From Herpetosiphon sp042688385 (GTDB lineage: Bacteria; Chloroflexota; Chloroflexia; Chloroflexales; Herpetosiphonaceae): a DNA stretch of 64,000 nucleotides. Location: positions 1-64,000 of the forward strand of contig NZ_JBHUPY010000013.1 in NCBI RefSeq assembly GCF_042688385.1, in the 5' to 3' direction. Shown here one piece after another: positions 51,436 through 60,511 of the stretch. Under the pieces are notes generated by a model. That model saw only the letters and a program-made list of their open reading frames with translations. It made no database searches and had not been told where the DNA came from. Both the position numbers and the translations under genes were made by a program. Each line of letters opens with the position of its first letter. The first letter of the stretch is position 1.

Positions 51436-52053
51436 TTATTGAGGACAGCGCATGTTGACACATTCGGGGCCTTTGAGAATATACTCGTTAAAGAAGGCCC
51501 GAATTGCAGTTTCATCAACGCTATCCAACAATTGGCGATGGTTCCACGCGGTCAAGGCGATTTTGGTATCCATATTTTCGCGGCTAACCAAAATGGTGCG
51601 ATATTGTTCGGCGCTTAAGGCAGTAAACAATTTGACCAATTGCTCGTTTTCGGCAGCACTGGTGGCGCTTGGCTTGAACCAAATAATCACCCCGCCATGC
51701 TCCATGTTATGCACAATCCGCTCATCTTCTGGCGGATTAGTTTGATAAAGACCCCATTGCGCTGGGCCAGCCCAGTGGCTGCCGGAGGTTGGTGGATTCT
51801 GTTTGTATTCCACTTTTGTACCATCAGCAACGTGTTGTTGGCCCTCATCGGGCAATTCTTGCACCACCCCAGTCGTTGAGGGCGCTGTGGTTCCTTCAGC
51901 AACCGTCACCTTTTCAACTTCATTGCCATTGCCACGATTCAGCAAGATAACGCCAACCACCACAAGCACTAAGATTAAAGCCCCAATGCCGAAAACCAAC
52001 GGCAACTGCGATTTTTGGTTCACTTGGCGACGACCACGACGAGGTTGAGACAT
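51436..52053 (-). CDS. DUF3105 membrane-anchored protein
   Basis: 205 residues from the ATG 8 nt after AAGGAG; an upstream ATG in frame at 52098 would overlap psuG. A basic start (QPRRGRRQ) precedes one membrane helix (about 18-40) and a soluble extracytoplasmic domain with NPPTSGSHW (about 97), HNMEHGGVIIWF (about 125) and CVNMRCPQ at the end. This His/Cys pattern is the DUF3105 signature; the conserved His residues and the terminal Cys pair could bind metal. The function of the family is unknown. It lies 22 bp downstream of psuG. Confidence 0.85.
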   Translation of the reverse strand: MSQPRRGRRQVNQKSQLPLVFGIGALILVLVVVGVILLNRGNGNEVEKVTVAEGTTAPSTTGVVQELPDEGQQHVADGTKVEYKQNPPTSGSHWAGPAQWGLYQTNPPEDERIVHNMEHGGVIIWFKPSATSAAENEQLVKLFTALSAEQYRTILVSRENMDTKIALTAWNHRQLLDSVDETAIRAFFNEYILKGPECVNMRCPQ

Positions 52054-52075
52054 GCGAAGAACTCCTTGAAATAGA

Positions 52076-52987
52076 TTAAACTGATTGGAACAAGGCAACT
52101 GCTACTTGCGCAGCAATTTGAGCATTATTATTGAGTAAAGCGGTGTTGGTGGCGATGCTTTCGCCTTCGGTTTCGCGGGCCATGGCGCTGAGCAAAAATG
52201 GGGTAACTGCTGCGCCCCGAATGCCTGCTGCGTCGGCCTGAGCAATTGCCCGCCCAATTGCTGCTTCAACAAATTGAGGATCAAGCGCTTTTTCGACTGG
52301 TGGTGGCACTGCCAAGACCATGCCGCTGCCGCCGCCATAGACTCGATGCGCAGCCCAAGTTGCTGCCGCTTGCGCTGGATCATCAACCTTGCGACCTAGT
52401 TGCAAGCCGCTGTGGGAGCTATAGAAAGCTGGCAGTTCTTCGGTGGTATAGCCAACTACGGGCACGCCATAGGTTTCGAGCACTTCTAAGCTTGCTGGCA
52501 AATCGAGAATCGATTTTGCGCCTGCACAAACCACTAAAACTGGGGTTTTGCCCAATTCGCCAAGGTCGGCAGAAACATCCCAGCTTTCGCGCGCACCACG
52601 ATGTACGCCGCCAATGCCGCCAGTTGCAAAGACTTGAATACCAGCCAAGCCAGCGATGGCCATGGTTGCCGCAACGGTTGTTGCGCCATCGCGGCCTGTG
52701 GCAACAGCGTAGCCAATATCGCGACGGCTCAGTTTCAGCACATCTTTGGCGGTTGCAAAATGCTCAATTTGCTCGTTGGTTAACCCAACATGGACCGCGC
52801 CCTGAATCACGGCAATCGTGGCTGGCACGGCTCCTGCTTCCCGCACCGTTGCCTCAAGTTGCAAGGCAATTTCACGGTTATGCGGGTAGGGCAGGCCATG
52901 GCTAATGACTGTTGATTCCAAGGCCACCACTGGTTGGCCATTGGCAAACGCTGCTTGCACCTCAGGTGCGAGAATTAAGTTGGTCAC
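52076..52987 (-). CDS. psuG: Pseudouridine-5'-phosphate glycosidase
   Basis: 303 residues, GTG start after AAGGA (7 nt). PVVALESTVISHGLPYPHN (about 19-37), FATAKDVLKLSRRDIGYA (catalytic Lys region), VFATGGIGGVHRGARESWDVSADLGEL and NPVG-type C-terminal motifs replaced here by LLNNNAQIA identify PsuG. It splits pseudouridine 5'-phosphate into uracil and ribose 5-phosphate (reversible in vitro). The usual kinase partner PsuK is not adjacent. It is the first gene of a pair with the DUF3105 gene. Confidence 0.94.
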   Translation of the reverse strand: MTNLILAPEVQAAFANGQPVVALESTVISHGLPYPHNREIALQLEATVREAGAVPATIAVIQGAVHVGLTNEQIEHFATAKDVLKLSRRDIGYAVATGRDGATTVAATMAIAGLAGIQVFATGGIGGVHRGARESWDVSADLGELGKTPVLVVCAGAKSILDLPASLEVLETYGVPVVGYTTEELPAFYSSHSGLQLGRKVDDPAQAAATWAAHRVYGGGSGMVLAVPPPVEKALDPQFVEAAIGRAIAQADAAGIRGAAVTPFLLSAMARETEGESIATNTALLNNNAQIAAQVAVALFQSV

Positions 52988-53094
52988 AATCTATTCCTTC
53001 TGTGGCGATTAAATAAGTAGGTCAGCCTCGATAACTTCAATCGAAACAAAACTATACCATAACTACATCTTCTCCATGCGTGCCAATAGTCCTA

Positions 53095-53560
53095 AATTAA
53101 TATTCTAACGCAAGTTACTCAAGAACAAGAGCAATCAAATCAGAAGTCAAAAGTCAAAAGGCAAAAAAGAGTATAGAACGAAAGTATGAAGTCAGAAGTC
53201 AAAAGGCAAAAAGGGACGAGGCTATGGGTGATAGGCTATTGGCTAGCGGAACATGCTTCGGGCAATTCATGGCAAAAAAACTATTCATGGATTAATAGTT
53301 TAACGCAGCGGCGCAGAGCAATGATGGCTATAGGCTATGGGCTGGCACGATCATAATCCTAAAAATCTGTGCCAATCTGTGGCTAAAATAAAAGTATGAG
53401 GAATGAAATGCCAAATTAAAAGTCAAAAGGCAAGTCAACAGTCCATAGTCAAAAGCCCCATCTTCGTGTCCTTCGTGATCTTCACGGTTGCGAGGCTTCG
53501 TAGCCCTTCGTGGCCTTCGTGGATCAAAACCAATGCCCAATTTGTTCAATGCTCTCTGTT
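53095..53560. repeat. Repeat-filled intergenic region
   Basis: Runs of AAGTCAAAAGTCAAAAGGCAAAA (53140-53165 and 53196-53215), 'ctgtgccaatctgtggc' (53367-53383) and CTTCGTGTCCTTCGTGATC type repeats (53464-53522). The gap 52988-53746 contains no gene; a TGG-CATAAT extended -10 like sequence ends at 53621. Confidence 0.75.
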
Positions 53561-53746
53561 CAATGCTCTCTGTTCTCTGTTCTCGATACCCTACCACTAG
53601 ACTATGATTTTATGGCATAATAGGGCCACTCCATGTTTGAGCAACGTCCTCGCATCAATCAGAACGGCATTTCCCCCATGCTTGTGGAAAGGCTACCAAC
53701 CAGCGCGTCTACACCAGTCCAGCAACATCAGAATAGGGGGATTCCC

Positions 53747-54832
53747 ATGGCCTCAATCGGACGGATTGATCGGAATGTTTCGAGTTTGCCACGCCCAGAT
53801 GAGTATCCACCGTCGAGCATCACCTTTGATTTCATGTCAATGGTTTTTGCTGCATGGTGGTTGGTTGGTTTATTCGCCGATGGTGCCGCCCATGCAGAGA
53901 ATGCAGTTGATACCTTCTTTACGCCATGGCATCTTATTCTCTACTCTGGCTTTTTGGCGGTAGCACTATGGATTGGCGGGTTGCAACTGCGCAATATGTA
54001 CAAAGGCTACAGCATTTGGCGGGCCTTGCCCCGCGGCTATTTGCTGGCCTTGGTGGGCATTATTTTGTTTGCGATTGCTGCGCCGCTGGATTTTATTTGG
54101 CACGACGTTTTTGGCTTTGAGCTGCGGCTTGATGCTTTGCTTAGCCCGCCGCACTTGATGCTGATTACTGGCGCGATGTTGTTTGGAACCGCTCCTTTAC
54201 GTACGGCGTGGATTCGCTTGCAACAAGGCGAGAAACTGGTTGGCTGGCGGGGTGGGCTTGCTCCGATGGTCTTGTCGCTGTTTTTCTTTATGGTCACAAC
54301 CGCCTTTATGACCCAATATGCCCATCCTTTGGCTTCGCCCAAATGGCTTTCCTCGCCTTATAGTGTCGAAATCGAGATGTATCGGACTGACCTGTGGGGG
54401 ATTGCTTCAGCCCATATCAGCACCTTCGTTTTGATTAGCATTTTGTTGCTTTCGCTGCGCTTCTGGCCCTTGCCATTTGGCTCAATTACGCTGTTGGTCG
54501 GCGGCAGTATGTTTATGCTCTGGGTTATGCGGGTCTCGAAAGTCATGAACTATTGGCCGGTTTTGGTTTGGGCAGTGGTTATTGGCTTGGCTGCCGATTG
54601 CGCTATGCACTATTGGAAGATCGATCGCCATAACCGTTTGGGCATTCGCTTGCTCTGTAGTTTGTTGCCAGCAGGCTTCTTTTTGGGCTACTACCTGATT
54701 ATTATGGCTGGGCCTGGCCTGACATGGATTACCCATATGTGGACAGGCATGATTTTTGAAGTAGCCATTGTTGGCTTGATGTTGAGTTTCTTGGTGGCTC
54801 CGCCCTACGAAACCCTGCCTAAAGCTGACTAA
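53747..54832 (+). CDS. Polytopic membrane protein, first of a tandem paralogous pair
   Basis: 361 residues from the ATG 6 nt after AGGGGG. The frame is open to an ATG at 53633, but that start has no ribosome site and matches nothing in the paralogue. About nine membrane helices. Conserved with the next gene: VDTFFTPWHLILYSGFL, QLRNMYKGY, LPRGYLLALVGIILFAIAAPLDFIWHDVFGFELRLDALLSPPHLM, FGTAPLRTAWI, and GYYLIIMAGPGLTWITHMWTGM. The His, Asp and Trp residues clustered near the membrane boundary (PWH, DFIWH, PPH) could bind metal or heme. The family is not recognised. Confidence 0.82.
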   Translation: MASIGRIDRNVSSLPRPDEYPPSSITFDFMSMVFAAWWLVGLFADGAAHAENAVDTFFTPWHLILYSGFLAVALWIGGLQLRNMYKGYSIWRALPRGYLLALVGIILFAIAAPLDFIWHDVFGFELRLDALLSPPHLMLITGAMLFGTAPLRTAWIRLQQGEKLVGWRGGLAPMVLSLFFFMVTTAFMTQYAHPLASPKWLSSPYSVEIEMYRTDLWGIASAHISTFVLISILLLSLRFWPLPFGSITLLVGGSMFMLWVMRVSKVMNYWPVLVWAVVIGLAADCAMHYWKIDRHNRLGIRLLCSLLPAGFFLGYYLIIMAGPGLTWITHMWTGMIFEVAIVGLMLSFLVAPPYETLPKAD

Positions 54833-54853
54833 AAACGCAATTTCGCCGTTTGC

Positions 54854-54892
54854 AAACGCACTTCATGGCCGATGAAGTGCGTTTAGTTTTTA
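54854..54892 (+). terminator. Terminator between the paralogous membrane-protein genes
   Basis: A 13-bp stem (54854-54866 with 54872-54884) followed by AGTTTTTTAAG, 22 bp after the first gene's stop. The two paralogues are thus separate transcription units. Confidence 0.88.
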
Positions 54893-55083
54893 AGAAGTGT
54901 AGGGAAACTAGGCCGGATAGCACCTTTTGGTGTGCTAAGTATTTACCTTTTGGCTATCGTCGCCGCTGGAATCTATGCTACTATGGCCATACTTATGACA
55001 AGGCGGTCGAGCCATTCTTGCTTAGCATTCCACTCTACTTGCTCTTTATCGCCATAGCCCTATCACATGCAAGGAGGCCAAGC

Positions 55084-56181
55084 ATGGCAACGGTCGGCCC
55101 AACCAAAACTACCGCAGCACGGCTGAATCCTGCGCCTGTAGGCTATCCACCATTCAGCAAACGGCTTGATGCATTGTGTATTTTCTTTAGCATTTGGTTG
55201 ATTATAGGGCTTTTTATTGATGGTTTGGCGCATAAAGAGCAACGGGTCGATACGTTTTTTTCGCCGTGGCATGCAGTGCTTTATTCGGGCTTTTTAGGCA
55301 TTACCTGCTTGATTGGCACGGTGCAACTGCGCAATATGTATCGCCACTATCCGCTGACCAAAGCCTTGCCCCGCGGCTATTTCCCTGCATTGTTGGGCAT
55401 TCTGCTGTTTTCATTTGCTGCCCCGCTGGATTTTATGTGGCACGAATGGTTTGGCTTTGAATTGCGCATCGATGCGTTATTTAGCCCACCACATTTGATG
55501 ATTATCAGCGGGGCGATGTTATTTGGCACTGCGCCATTACGTACTGCCTGGATTCAAACCCAAGCTGGAGCGCGCTTGCATGGCTGGCGTGATTTAGGCC
55601 CGATGGTGATGTCGCTATTTTTTCTGATGGCTGCCGTGAGCTTTTTTACCCAATATGCCAGCCCAATCGTCAATGCGCCATTGCTCTCCGAGCCATATGT
55701 TGCCACAACGATGTCGGATATTGATCTACGTGGGATTAGTACAGGCATCATCACCACGCTGGTGTTAATTGGGGTGTTGCTGCTCTCGCTGCGCTTCTGG
55801 CCCTTGCCATTTGGGGCAATGACGCTATTACTTGGCGGGAGCACAGCTTTAATTTGGTTTGTGCACAATCAAACATCGAGAGCCTATTGGTCAGTCGTAG
55901 TTTGGGCAGCAATCGTAGGCTTGCTTTCTGATCTGGCTATGCATGGCTTCAAGATTAATCAACAACGCCCATTGCGCGTTCGCCTGCTGTGCAGTTTGCT
56001 GCCTGCTGGCTTCTTCCTTGGCTACTATCTGATAATTATGGCCAGTATCGGCCTCAATTGGATTACCCATATGTGGACGGGCATGGTGTTTGAAGTAGCG
56101 ATTTTGGGCTTTTGCCTGAGCTTAATCGCGATTCCACCCTATGCAAGGATAATTGAAGCGAGCACAGATCAGGAGCTTTGA
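55084..56181 (+). CDS. Polytopic membrane protein, second of a tandem paralogous pair
   Basis: 365 residues from the ATG 6 nt after AAGGAGG; upstream in-frame sequence to 54850 includes the terminator and is not coding. It shares length, helix layout and all the signature segments with the preceding protein (VDTFFSPWHAVLYSGFLG, LPRGYFPALLGILLFSFAAPLDFMWHEWFGFELRIDALFSPPHLM, GYYLIIMASIGLNWITHMWTGM). The ends and the 215-250 loop have diverged most. A recent but not fresh duplication. Function unknown. Confidence 0.85.
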   Translation: MATVGPTKTTAARLNPAPVGYPPFSKRLDALCIFFSIWLIIGLFIDGLAHKEQRVDTFFSPWHAVLYSGFLGITCLIGTVQLRNMYRHYPLTKALPRGYFPALLGILLFSFAAPLDFMWHEWFGFELRIDALFSPPHLMIISGAMLFGTAPLRTAWIQTQAGARLHGWRDLGPMVMSLFFLMAAVSFFTQYASPIVNAPLLSEPYVATTMSDIDLRGISTGIITTLVLIGVLLLSLRFWPLPFGAMTLLLGGSTALIWFVHNQTSRAYWSVVVWAAIVGLLSDLAMHGFKINQQRPLRVRLLCSLLPAGFFLGYYLIIMASIGLNWITHMWTGMVFEVAILGFCLSLIAIPPYARIIEASTDQEL

Positions 56182-56217
56182 TTCACGAAGGATAGGAACG
56201 ATCGCTATAGGCTATAT

Positions 56218-56416
56218 GTATTGTTTCATTGGATTAGCAACACGTGGCATTCCCTCACCCCCAACCCCCTCGCCCACTGAACGCGGGCGAGGGGGAGCAC
56301 TGGTTTTTACCCCCGTATTGCGCAAGAACCACGGCGTTAAAGCCCCTCGCCCGCCACGTGGGAGAGGGGTTAGGGGGTGAGGGGATCAAGCCGTGGTTAA
56401 CCTCATGAACTCGTAC
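56218..56416. mobile_element. MITE-like palindromic element, copy H, with imperfect terminal inverted repeats
   Basis: GTATTGTTTCAT (56218-56229) and ATGAACTCGTAC (56405-56416) correspond to the element B termini with a few changes. The core (about 56250-56385) is in the inverted orientation (GTTAAAGCCCC). The left flank TTGGATTAGCAAC and right flank CCGTGGTTAACC match B, C and G. A TTCTATG tract follows, as next to B. Confidence 0.65.
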
Positions 56417-56455
56417 ATCTTCTATGTTCAATGTTCTATGCTCTATGCTCTTTAG

Positions 56456-58357
56456 CTAGCCTTTGCGCCCAAATTGGCGTTCGATTTGGCCTTGAGTAAT
56501 TTGGAGCATGGTTGGGCGGCCATGGGGGCAGGTGCGCGGCATTTCGCAGCGTTCAAGTTGTTGCAGCAGTTGGCGCATTTCTTCGTGGGTCAGGGTTTTA
56601 CCAGCCCGAATTGAGCTATGGCAGGCGATGGTGGTTAACATCTTTTCGCGTCGATCATCGCTGGTAGCGCCACCTTCGTAGCTTAGATGATCGGCGATTT
56701 CCATTAATGCAGTTGCAATTTGGCCAACGTGGAGATTGCTTGGCACCGCCCGCAACATCAATGTGCCTTCGCCAAATTCCTCTGCTTCAAAGCCCCATTG
56801 TTCCAAATCGGCCAAATGCGCGCTGAGCAAGCGCGTTACTGCTGGCGGCAATTCAATTGGCTGGGCTAGCATCAGGGTTTGGCGCTCAATCGGCACATCT
56901 TGGTGCTCAGCCATCAAGCGCTCATAAACCACTCGTTCGTGGGCAGCATGTTGATCGACCAAGTACATGCCATCGCTGCTTTCCGCCACAATGTAGGTTT
57001 CGTTTACTTGGCCAACCACCCGTAGCATTGGCAATTTGGCCTCGCCTGGCTCAGGCATGCTCGGCGCATATGCCGGATCGAAGGCTTGTTGTTGAGGTGG
57101 CAAAAAGGCGCTTGGCTGGCTTTGGCTGGTTGCTGGTGTTTCAAAGCGCGCCTGTTTGGCGATTGGCGGCAACGCTACGGTCGAATCAAAATCATCATCG
57201 GGATAATTATTGACCTGTGGACGCGGCGCGACTGGTGCATCATCAAATAAGGGCGCATCGTTGCTCGACCCACGCCGTTCACCATTTGGCGAGCGTAATT
57301 CGACCCGCCGATTGACGCTTTCATTGGCCCCAAAGCCTGTCCAAGCCCGAATGGTGCTTTGTGCTGCTAAGGCTTCGCGCACGGCCTTGGTCAACGCGCC
57401 ATAGACATGCGATTGATTGCGGAACTTGACCTCGCTCTTGGTTGGGTGCACATTTACATCAACCGCTTCTGGCTCAAGCTCAATATTCAAGGCCACGATT
57501 GGGTGGCGGCCTTTCATCAACAACGTATGATAAGCCTCTTCGATCATATAAACCAAATTGCCTTGAGGCTTGATCCAGCGTTGATTGACGAATAAATGCA
57601 TGTAGGAACGAGCAGCGCGGAAGGTTGAAGGCTGGCTAACGAAGCCATGCACCCGCACCGTCTCATCTTCTGCTTCCGAGGTGCGATCGACGCTAATCAT
57701 CTCGCGGCCAACATCAATGCCATACAATTCGATTAAAGCATCGAGCAAGCGACCATTGCCTGGCGTTTGCAGCGCAAGCTTGCCATCAAGCAGCAATGTC
57801 CAGCGAATATTGGGGTAGGCCAAGGCATATTGGGTCACGATGGTGCTAATCTGGCTCATTTCGGTGGCATCGGAACGCATAAATTTGAGCCGCGCTGGCG
57901 TGTTATAGAACAAATTGCGAATTGTGAAGGTCGTGCCAACCGAGCAGCCACGGGGAGTTTTAGCCTGAATCTCTCCACCAGCAATTCGTAATTCGGTGCC
58001 AACCTCGTCAGCGGCGGTACGCGTAAGGCAGGTTACTTGGGCGACCGAGGCGATTGATGGCAAGGCTTCGCCACGAAACCCAAGCGTGCGAATCGAGAAC
58101 AAATCCTCAATCTCGGTAACTTTGCTGGTCGCATGGCGCAAAAATGCCGTTTCAACCTCGTCACTTGGAATCCCAGAGCCATTATCTTGGATGCGCAACT
58201 CGCGTTTGCCACCTTCGCGTGCTTCGACCCGAATCTCAGTAGCGCCAGCATCAACCGAATTTTCAATTAATTCTTTGACCACCGAAGCAGGGCGTTCAAC
58301 CACCTCACCAGCGGCGATTTGGGCGGCTAAAGTTGGGTCTAAAACACGAATTGGCAT
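56456..58357 (-). CDS. mutL: DNA mismatch repair protein MutL (endonuclease type)
   Basis: 633 residues from the ATG 8 nt after GAGGAG. The GHKL ATPase N-terminus has IAAGEVVERPASVVKELIENSVDAG, DNGSGI (about 58-64) and GFRGEAL (93-99). A Pro-rich linker (about 365-440) leads to the C-terminal dimerisation domain, which carries the metal-dependent nicking motif DQHAAHERVVYE (about 468-479) plus ACHSSIRAG and CPHGRP. This marks the endonuclease-proficient MutL found in bacteria without MutH. No mutS is in the window. Confidence 0.96.
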   Translation of the reverse strand: MPIRVLDPTLAAQIAAGEVVERPASVVKELIENSVDAGATEIRVEAREGGKRELRIQDNGSGIPSDEVETAFLRHATSKVTEIEDLFSIRTLGFRGEALPSIASVAQVTCLTRTAADEVGTELRIAGGEIQAKTPRGCSVGTTFTIRNLFYNTPARLKFMRSDATEMSQISTIVTQYALAYPNIRWTLLLDGKLALQTPGNGRLLDALIELYGIDVGREMISVDRTSEAEDETVRVHGFVSQPSTFRAARSYMHLFVNQRWIKPQGNLVYMIEEAYHTLLMKGRHPIVALNIELEPEAVDVNVHPTKSEVKFRNQSHVYGALTKAVREALAAQSTIRAWTGFGANESVNRRVELRSPNGERRGSSNDAPLFDDAPVAPRPQVNNYPDDDFDSTVALPPIAKQARFETPATSQSQPSAFLPPQQQAFDPAYAPSMPEPGEAKLPMLRVVGQVNETYIVAESSDGMYLVDQHAAHERVVYERLMAEHQDVPIERQTLMLAQPIELPPAVTRLLSAHLADLEQWGFEAEEFGEGTLMLRAVPSNLHVGQIATALMEIADHLSYEGGATSDDRREKMLTTIACHSSIRAGKTLTHEEMRQLLQQLERCEMPRTCPHGRPTMLQITQGQIERQFGRKG

Positions 58358-58739
58358 TGCTCTGGCTCCTCGTAGATGCACATTTTACCCTGCCATTGTA
58401 GCATAATTTGGGCTTTTTAGCATAAATGAGCTATTCTGGAAATGGGGATCGGGGGTTAGTTGCTGGGGATCGGAAAAGCAGCAACCGCGAAGAACGCGAA
58501 GATCACGAAGGATAATTATTTTTTAGCCATAGATTGACACAGATGTTTAGGATTATGTTTTTGTCAGCCCAAAGCCAATAGCGTTATCCCTCTGCACATC
58601 TGCATTACCATTGATTCACGAAGGCTCACAATTGGGTACTAGAAGGAATTAAACAATCCACAAAATAAACATTTGGGGGTGCAGGGGGCTGAAAACCCCC
58701 TGCGTTTCCCGCTGGCGGGACGGAAGGGTGGCAAACTAT
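58358..58739. other. Intergenic region with repeats and two GC hairpins
   Basis: 382 bp without a gene. It has a short CGCGAAGAACGCGAAGATCACGAAGG repeat (58488-58512) and 'gccatagattgacacagat' (58524-58542). A stem GCAGGGGG/CCCCCTGC (58681-58688 with 58696-58703) and CCCGC/GCGGG (58708-58719) follow. These last two lie 21-60 bp after the methyltransferase stop and may terminate it on the minus strand. Confidence 0.55.
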
Positions 58740-59933
58740 TTACATGCGCTCATCAACGCGGGCGAGCACAAATTTGAGGTAGCGTCCCTCATTGAAATGC
58801 GCTGGCACTGGATGATCAAGCGCCTGCCCAGCTTCATGAATAATCCGCACTTGTTGGTCGGTTTGGGCCGCCGCCTCGCCAAGCATCAAGCGAAAATTAG
58901 CAGGCGATAGTTGGCTGGTACAGCTGGCCGAAGCCAAAAGCCCCCCAGTTGCCACACACTGAATCGCCAAGGCATTGAGTTTGACATAAGCACGGGTGGC
59001 GGCATGGATGTTCTTCTTCGAACGGGCAAACGAGGGCGGATCAAGAATCACCAAATCGTAGGTTTCGCCGCGCTGAATCGTGCGATGCAGAAAATCAAAG
59101 CAATCGCGGGCTAAGAACGTATGCTGTTCGCCCATCAAATCGTTGAGCACAAAATTTTGCTCTGCATCGCGGGCCGCTGCTGGCGCAATATCGACGCTGG
59201 TGGTTGCGCTGGCCCCACCTCGGGCTGCATATAACGAAAATGCTCCGGTGTAGGAGAAACAATTGAGCACCGTTTTGCCTTTGCTCCATTGCTCGATCGT
59301 GTGGCGATTCTCACGGTGATCGAGAAATAAGCCGGTTTTCTGGCCCTCAAACAGATTAGCAATCAACTTGAGGCCATGCTCTTGCACTACTAAATTGGCT
59401 GGCGGCAGTTCTCCCCACAACAACTCAATCTTGCCAGTTTCATCATCGTTTTCGCTATCGTCGCGGCGGCGACGCACCACACCACGCAGTTGCGGCACGC
59501 TAGCTTGCAAGGCCTTGACCACATCAGCAATCAACACCTCAACACAATCTGCATAGGTCGCAATCACCGCGTATTGGTTGTAGAGATCGATGGTGATGCC
59601 TGGCATGCCATCGCCTTCGCCGAACAACAGTCGATAGGCGGTTGTGGCAGTTTGGCGCAATGGTTCGCGCGCTTGCCATGCCTGCTGAACCATTGTTTTG
59701 ATCCAGTTGGCATCTGGTTGCATGCGGCTGGAGAAGATGCGCAGCGCAATCGGCGAGCGCGCATCCCACAAACCAAAACCTTGCCAATTGCCACAATGCA
59801 GCCGAACCCATGTGCCGCTGGCTAAGCGGGTACTAGGCGGCACATGGTCGCGATAAACCCATGGATGGCCTGCCTGTAAATGGGCCTTGAGCTGCGTTGG
59901 CAAATTGATAGTTGGCATTGAACGGGCGGCCAC
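58740..59933 (-). CDS. RlmI-type class I rRNA (cytosine-5) methyltransferase
   Basis: 397 residues, GTG start 6 nt after GAGGAG. The N-terminal PUA-like domain is residues about 10-75 (HPWVYRDHVP). A central EEHEE-type domain (about 80-185) and a Rossmann methyltransferase domain follow. KTGLFLDHRENRHTIEQW (about 213-230), VLNCFSYTGAFSLYAARGGA (SAM site, about 239-258), SVDIAP, and the catalytic motif DLVILDPPSFARSKKN (about 302-317) match the RlmI/COG1092 family that makes m5C in 23S rRNA. Only 12 bp lie between this gene and the receiver gene upstream, so they are cotranscribed. Confidence 0.93.
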   Translation of the reverse strand: MAARSMPTINLPTQLKAHLQAGHPWVYRDHVPPSTRLASGTWVRLHCGNWQGFGLWDARSPIALRIFSSRMQPDANWIKTMVQQAWQAREPLRQTATTAYRLLFGEGDGMPGITIDLYNQYAVIATYADCVEVLIADVVKALQASVPQLRGVVRRRRDDSENDDETGKIELLWGELPPANLVVQEHGLKLIANLFEGQKTGLFLDHRENRHTIEQWSKGKTVLNCFSYTGAFSLYAARGGASATTSVDIAPAAARDAEQNFVLNDLMGEQHTFLARDCFDFLHRTIQRGETYDLVILDPPSFARSKKNIHAATRAYVKLNALAIQCVATGGLLASASCTSQLSPANFRLMLGEAAAQTDQQVRIIHEAGQALDHPVPAHFNEGRYLKFVLARVDERM

Positions 59934-59945
59934 ACACGACTCCTC

Positions 59946-60317
59946 TTAGACTGCCGATGGCACGTAACCACGCACCATCTGCAATAAATCTTGCACATCA
60001 AACGGCTTGGAAATGTAGTTGGTATAGCCAGCACTAAAGGCTCGTTGGCGATCTTCCTCGGCAGCATGGGCTGTAACCGCAATCACCGGAATATGCGCCA
60101 AATCGGGCTGCATGCGAATTTCGCGAATCAGCGTCCAGCCATCTTTAACCGGCAGTCCTACATCAAGTAGTACAAGCGCCGGGCGATGTTGGCGCATATA
60201 TTCAATGAGTTGTAGCCCGCCATTCAGAGTGCGCACGTTGTAGCCGTAGCGGGTCAACATGCGCATAACTAGGTCGGCAAGTGATGGTGTATCATCAACA
60301 ACTACGATATGTTGCAT
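59946..60317 (-). CDS. Single-domain response regulator
   Basis: 123 residues, receiver domain only. Asp8/Asp9 (VVVDDTPS), phosphoacceptor Asp52 (LLDVGLP), Thr82 (AVTAH) and Lys104 (SKPF) are intact. Without an output domain it should relay phosphate or regulate by protein contact. It is the first gene of a pair with the rRNA methyltransferase. No histidine kinase is in the window. Confidence 0.93.
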   Translation of the reverse strand: MQHIVVVDDTPSLADLVMRMLTRYGYNVRTLNGGLQLIEYMRQHRPALVLLDVGLPVKDGWTLIREIRMQPDLAHIPVIAVTAHAAEEDRQRAFSAGYTNYISKPFDVQDLLQMVRGYVPSAV

Positions 60318-60511
60318 AATTTTCTATACCCCCGTAATGTAGATCGATATAAAACCTCGCAAAGGTCACGCTTATTTCATCCAAACTGGTAATCGATGGT
60401 AGCAACCATAGCCACTGTCAAGATTACCGCGTTGTAATGATTCAATGGAGGACTTTAGTCCTAGCTTACGAGGGTGACTTTACTTCTAAGCTTACCAAAT
60501 TGCGCAATAAA

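Noticed and set aside
52246..52905. Plus-strand ORF of 219 codons opposite psuG
   Set aside because: Arg/Leu/Gln/His-rich shadow of a well-identified gene, no ribosome site.
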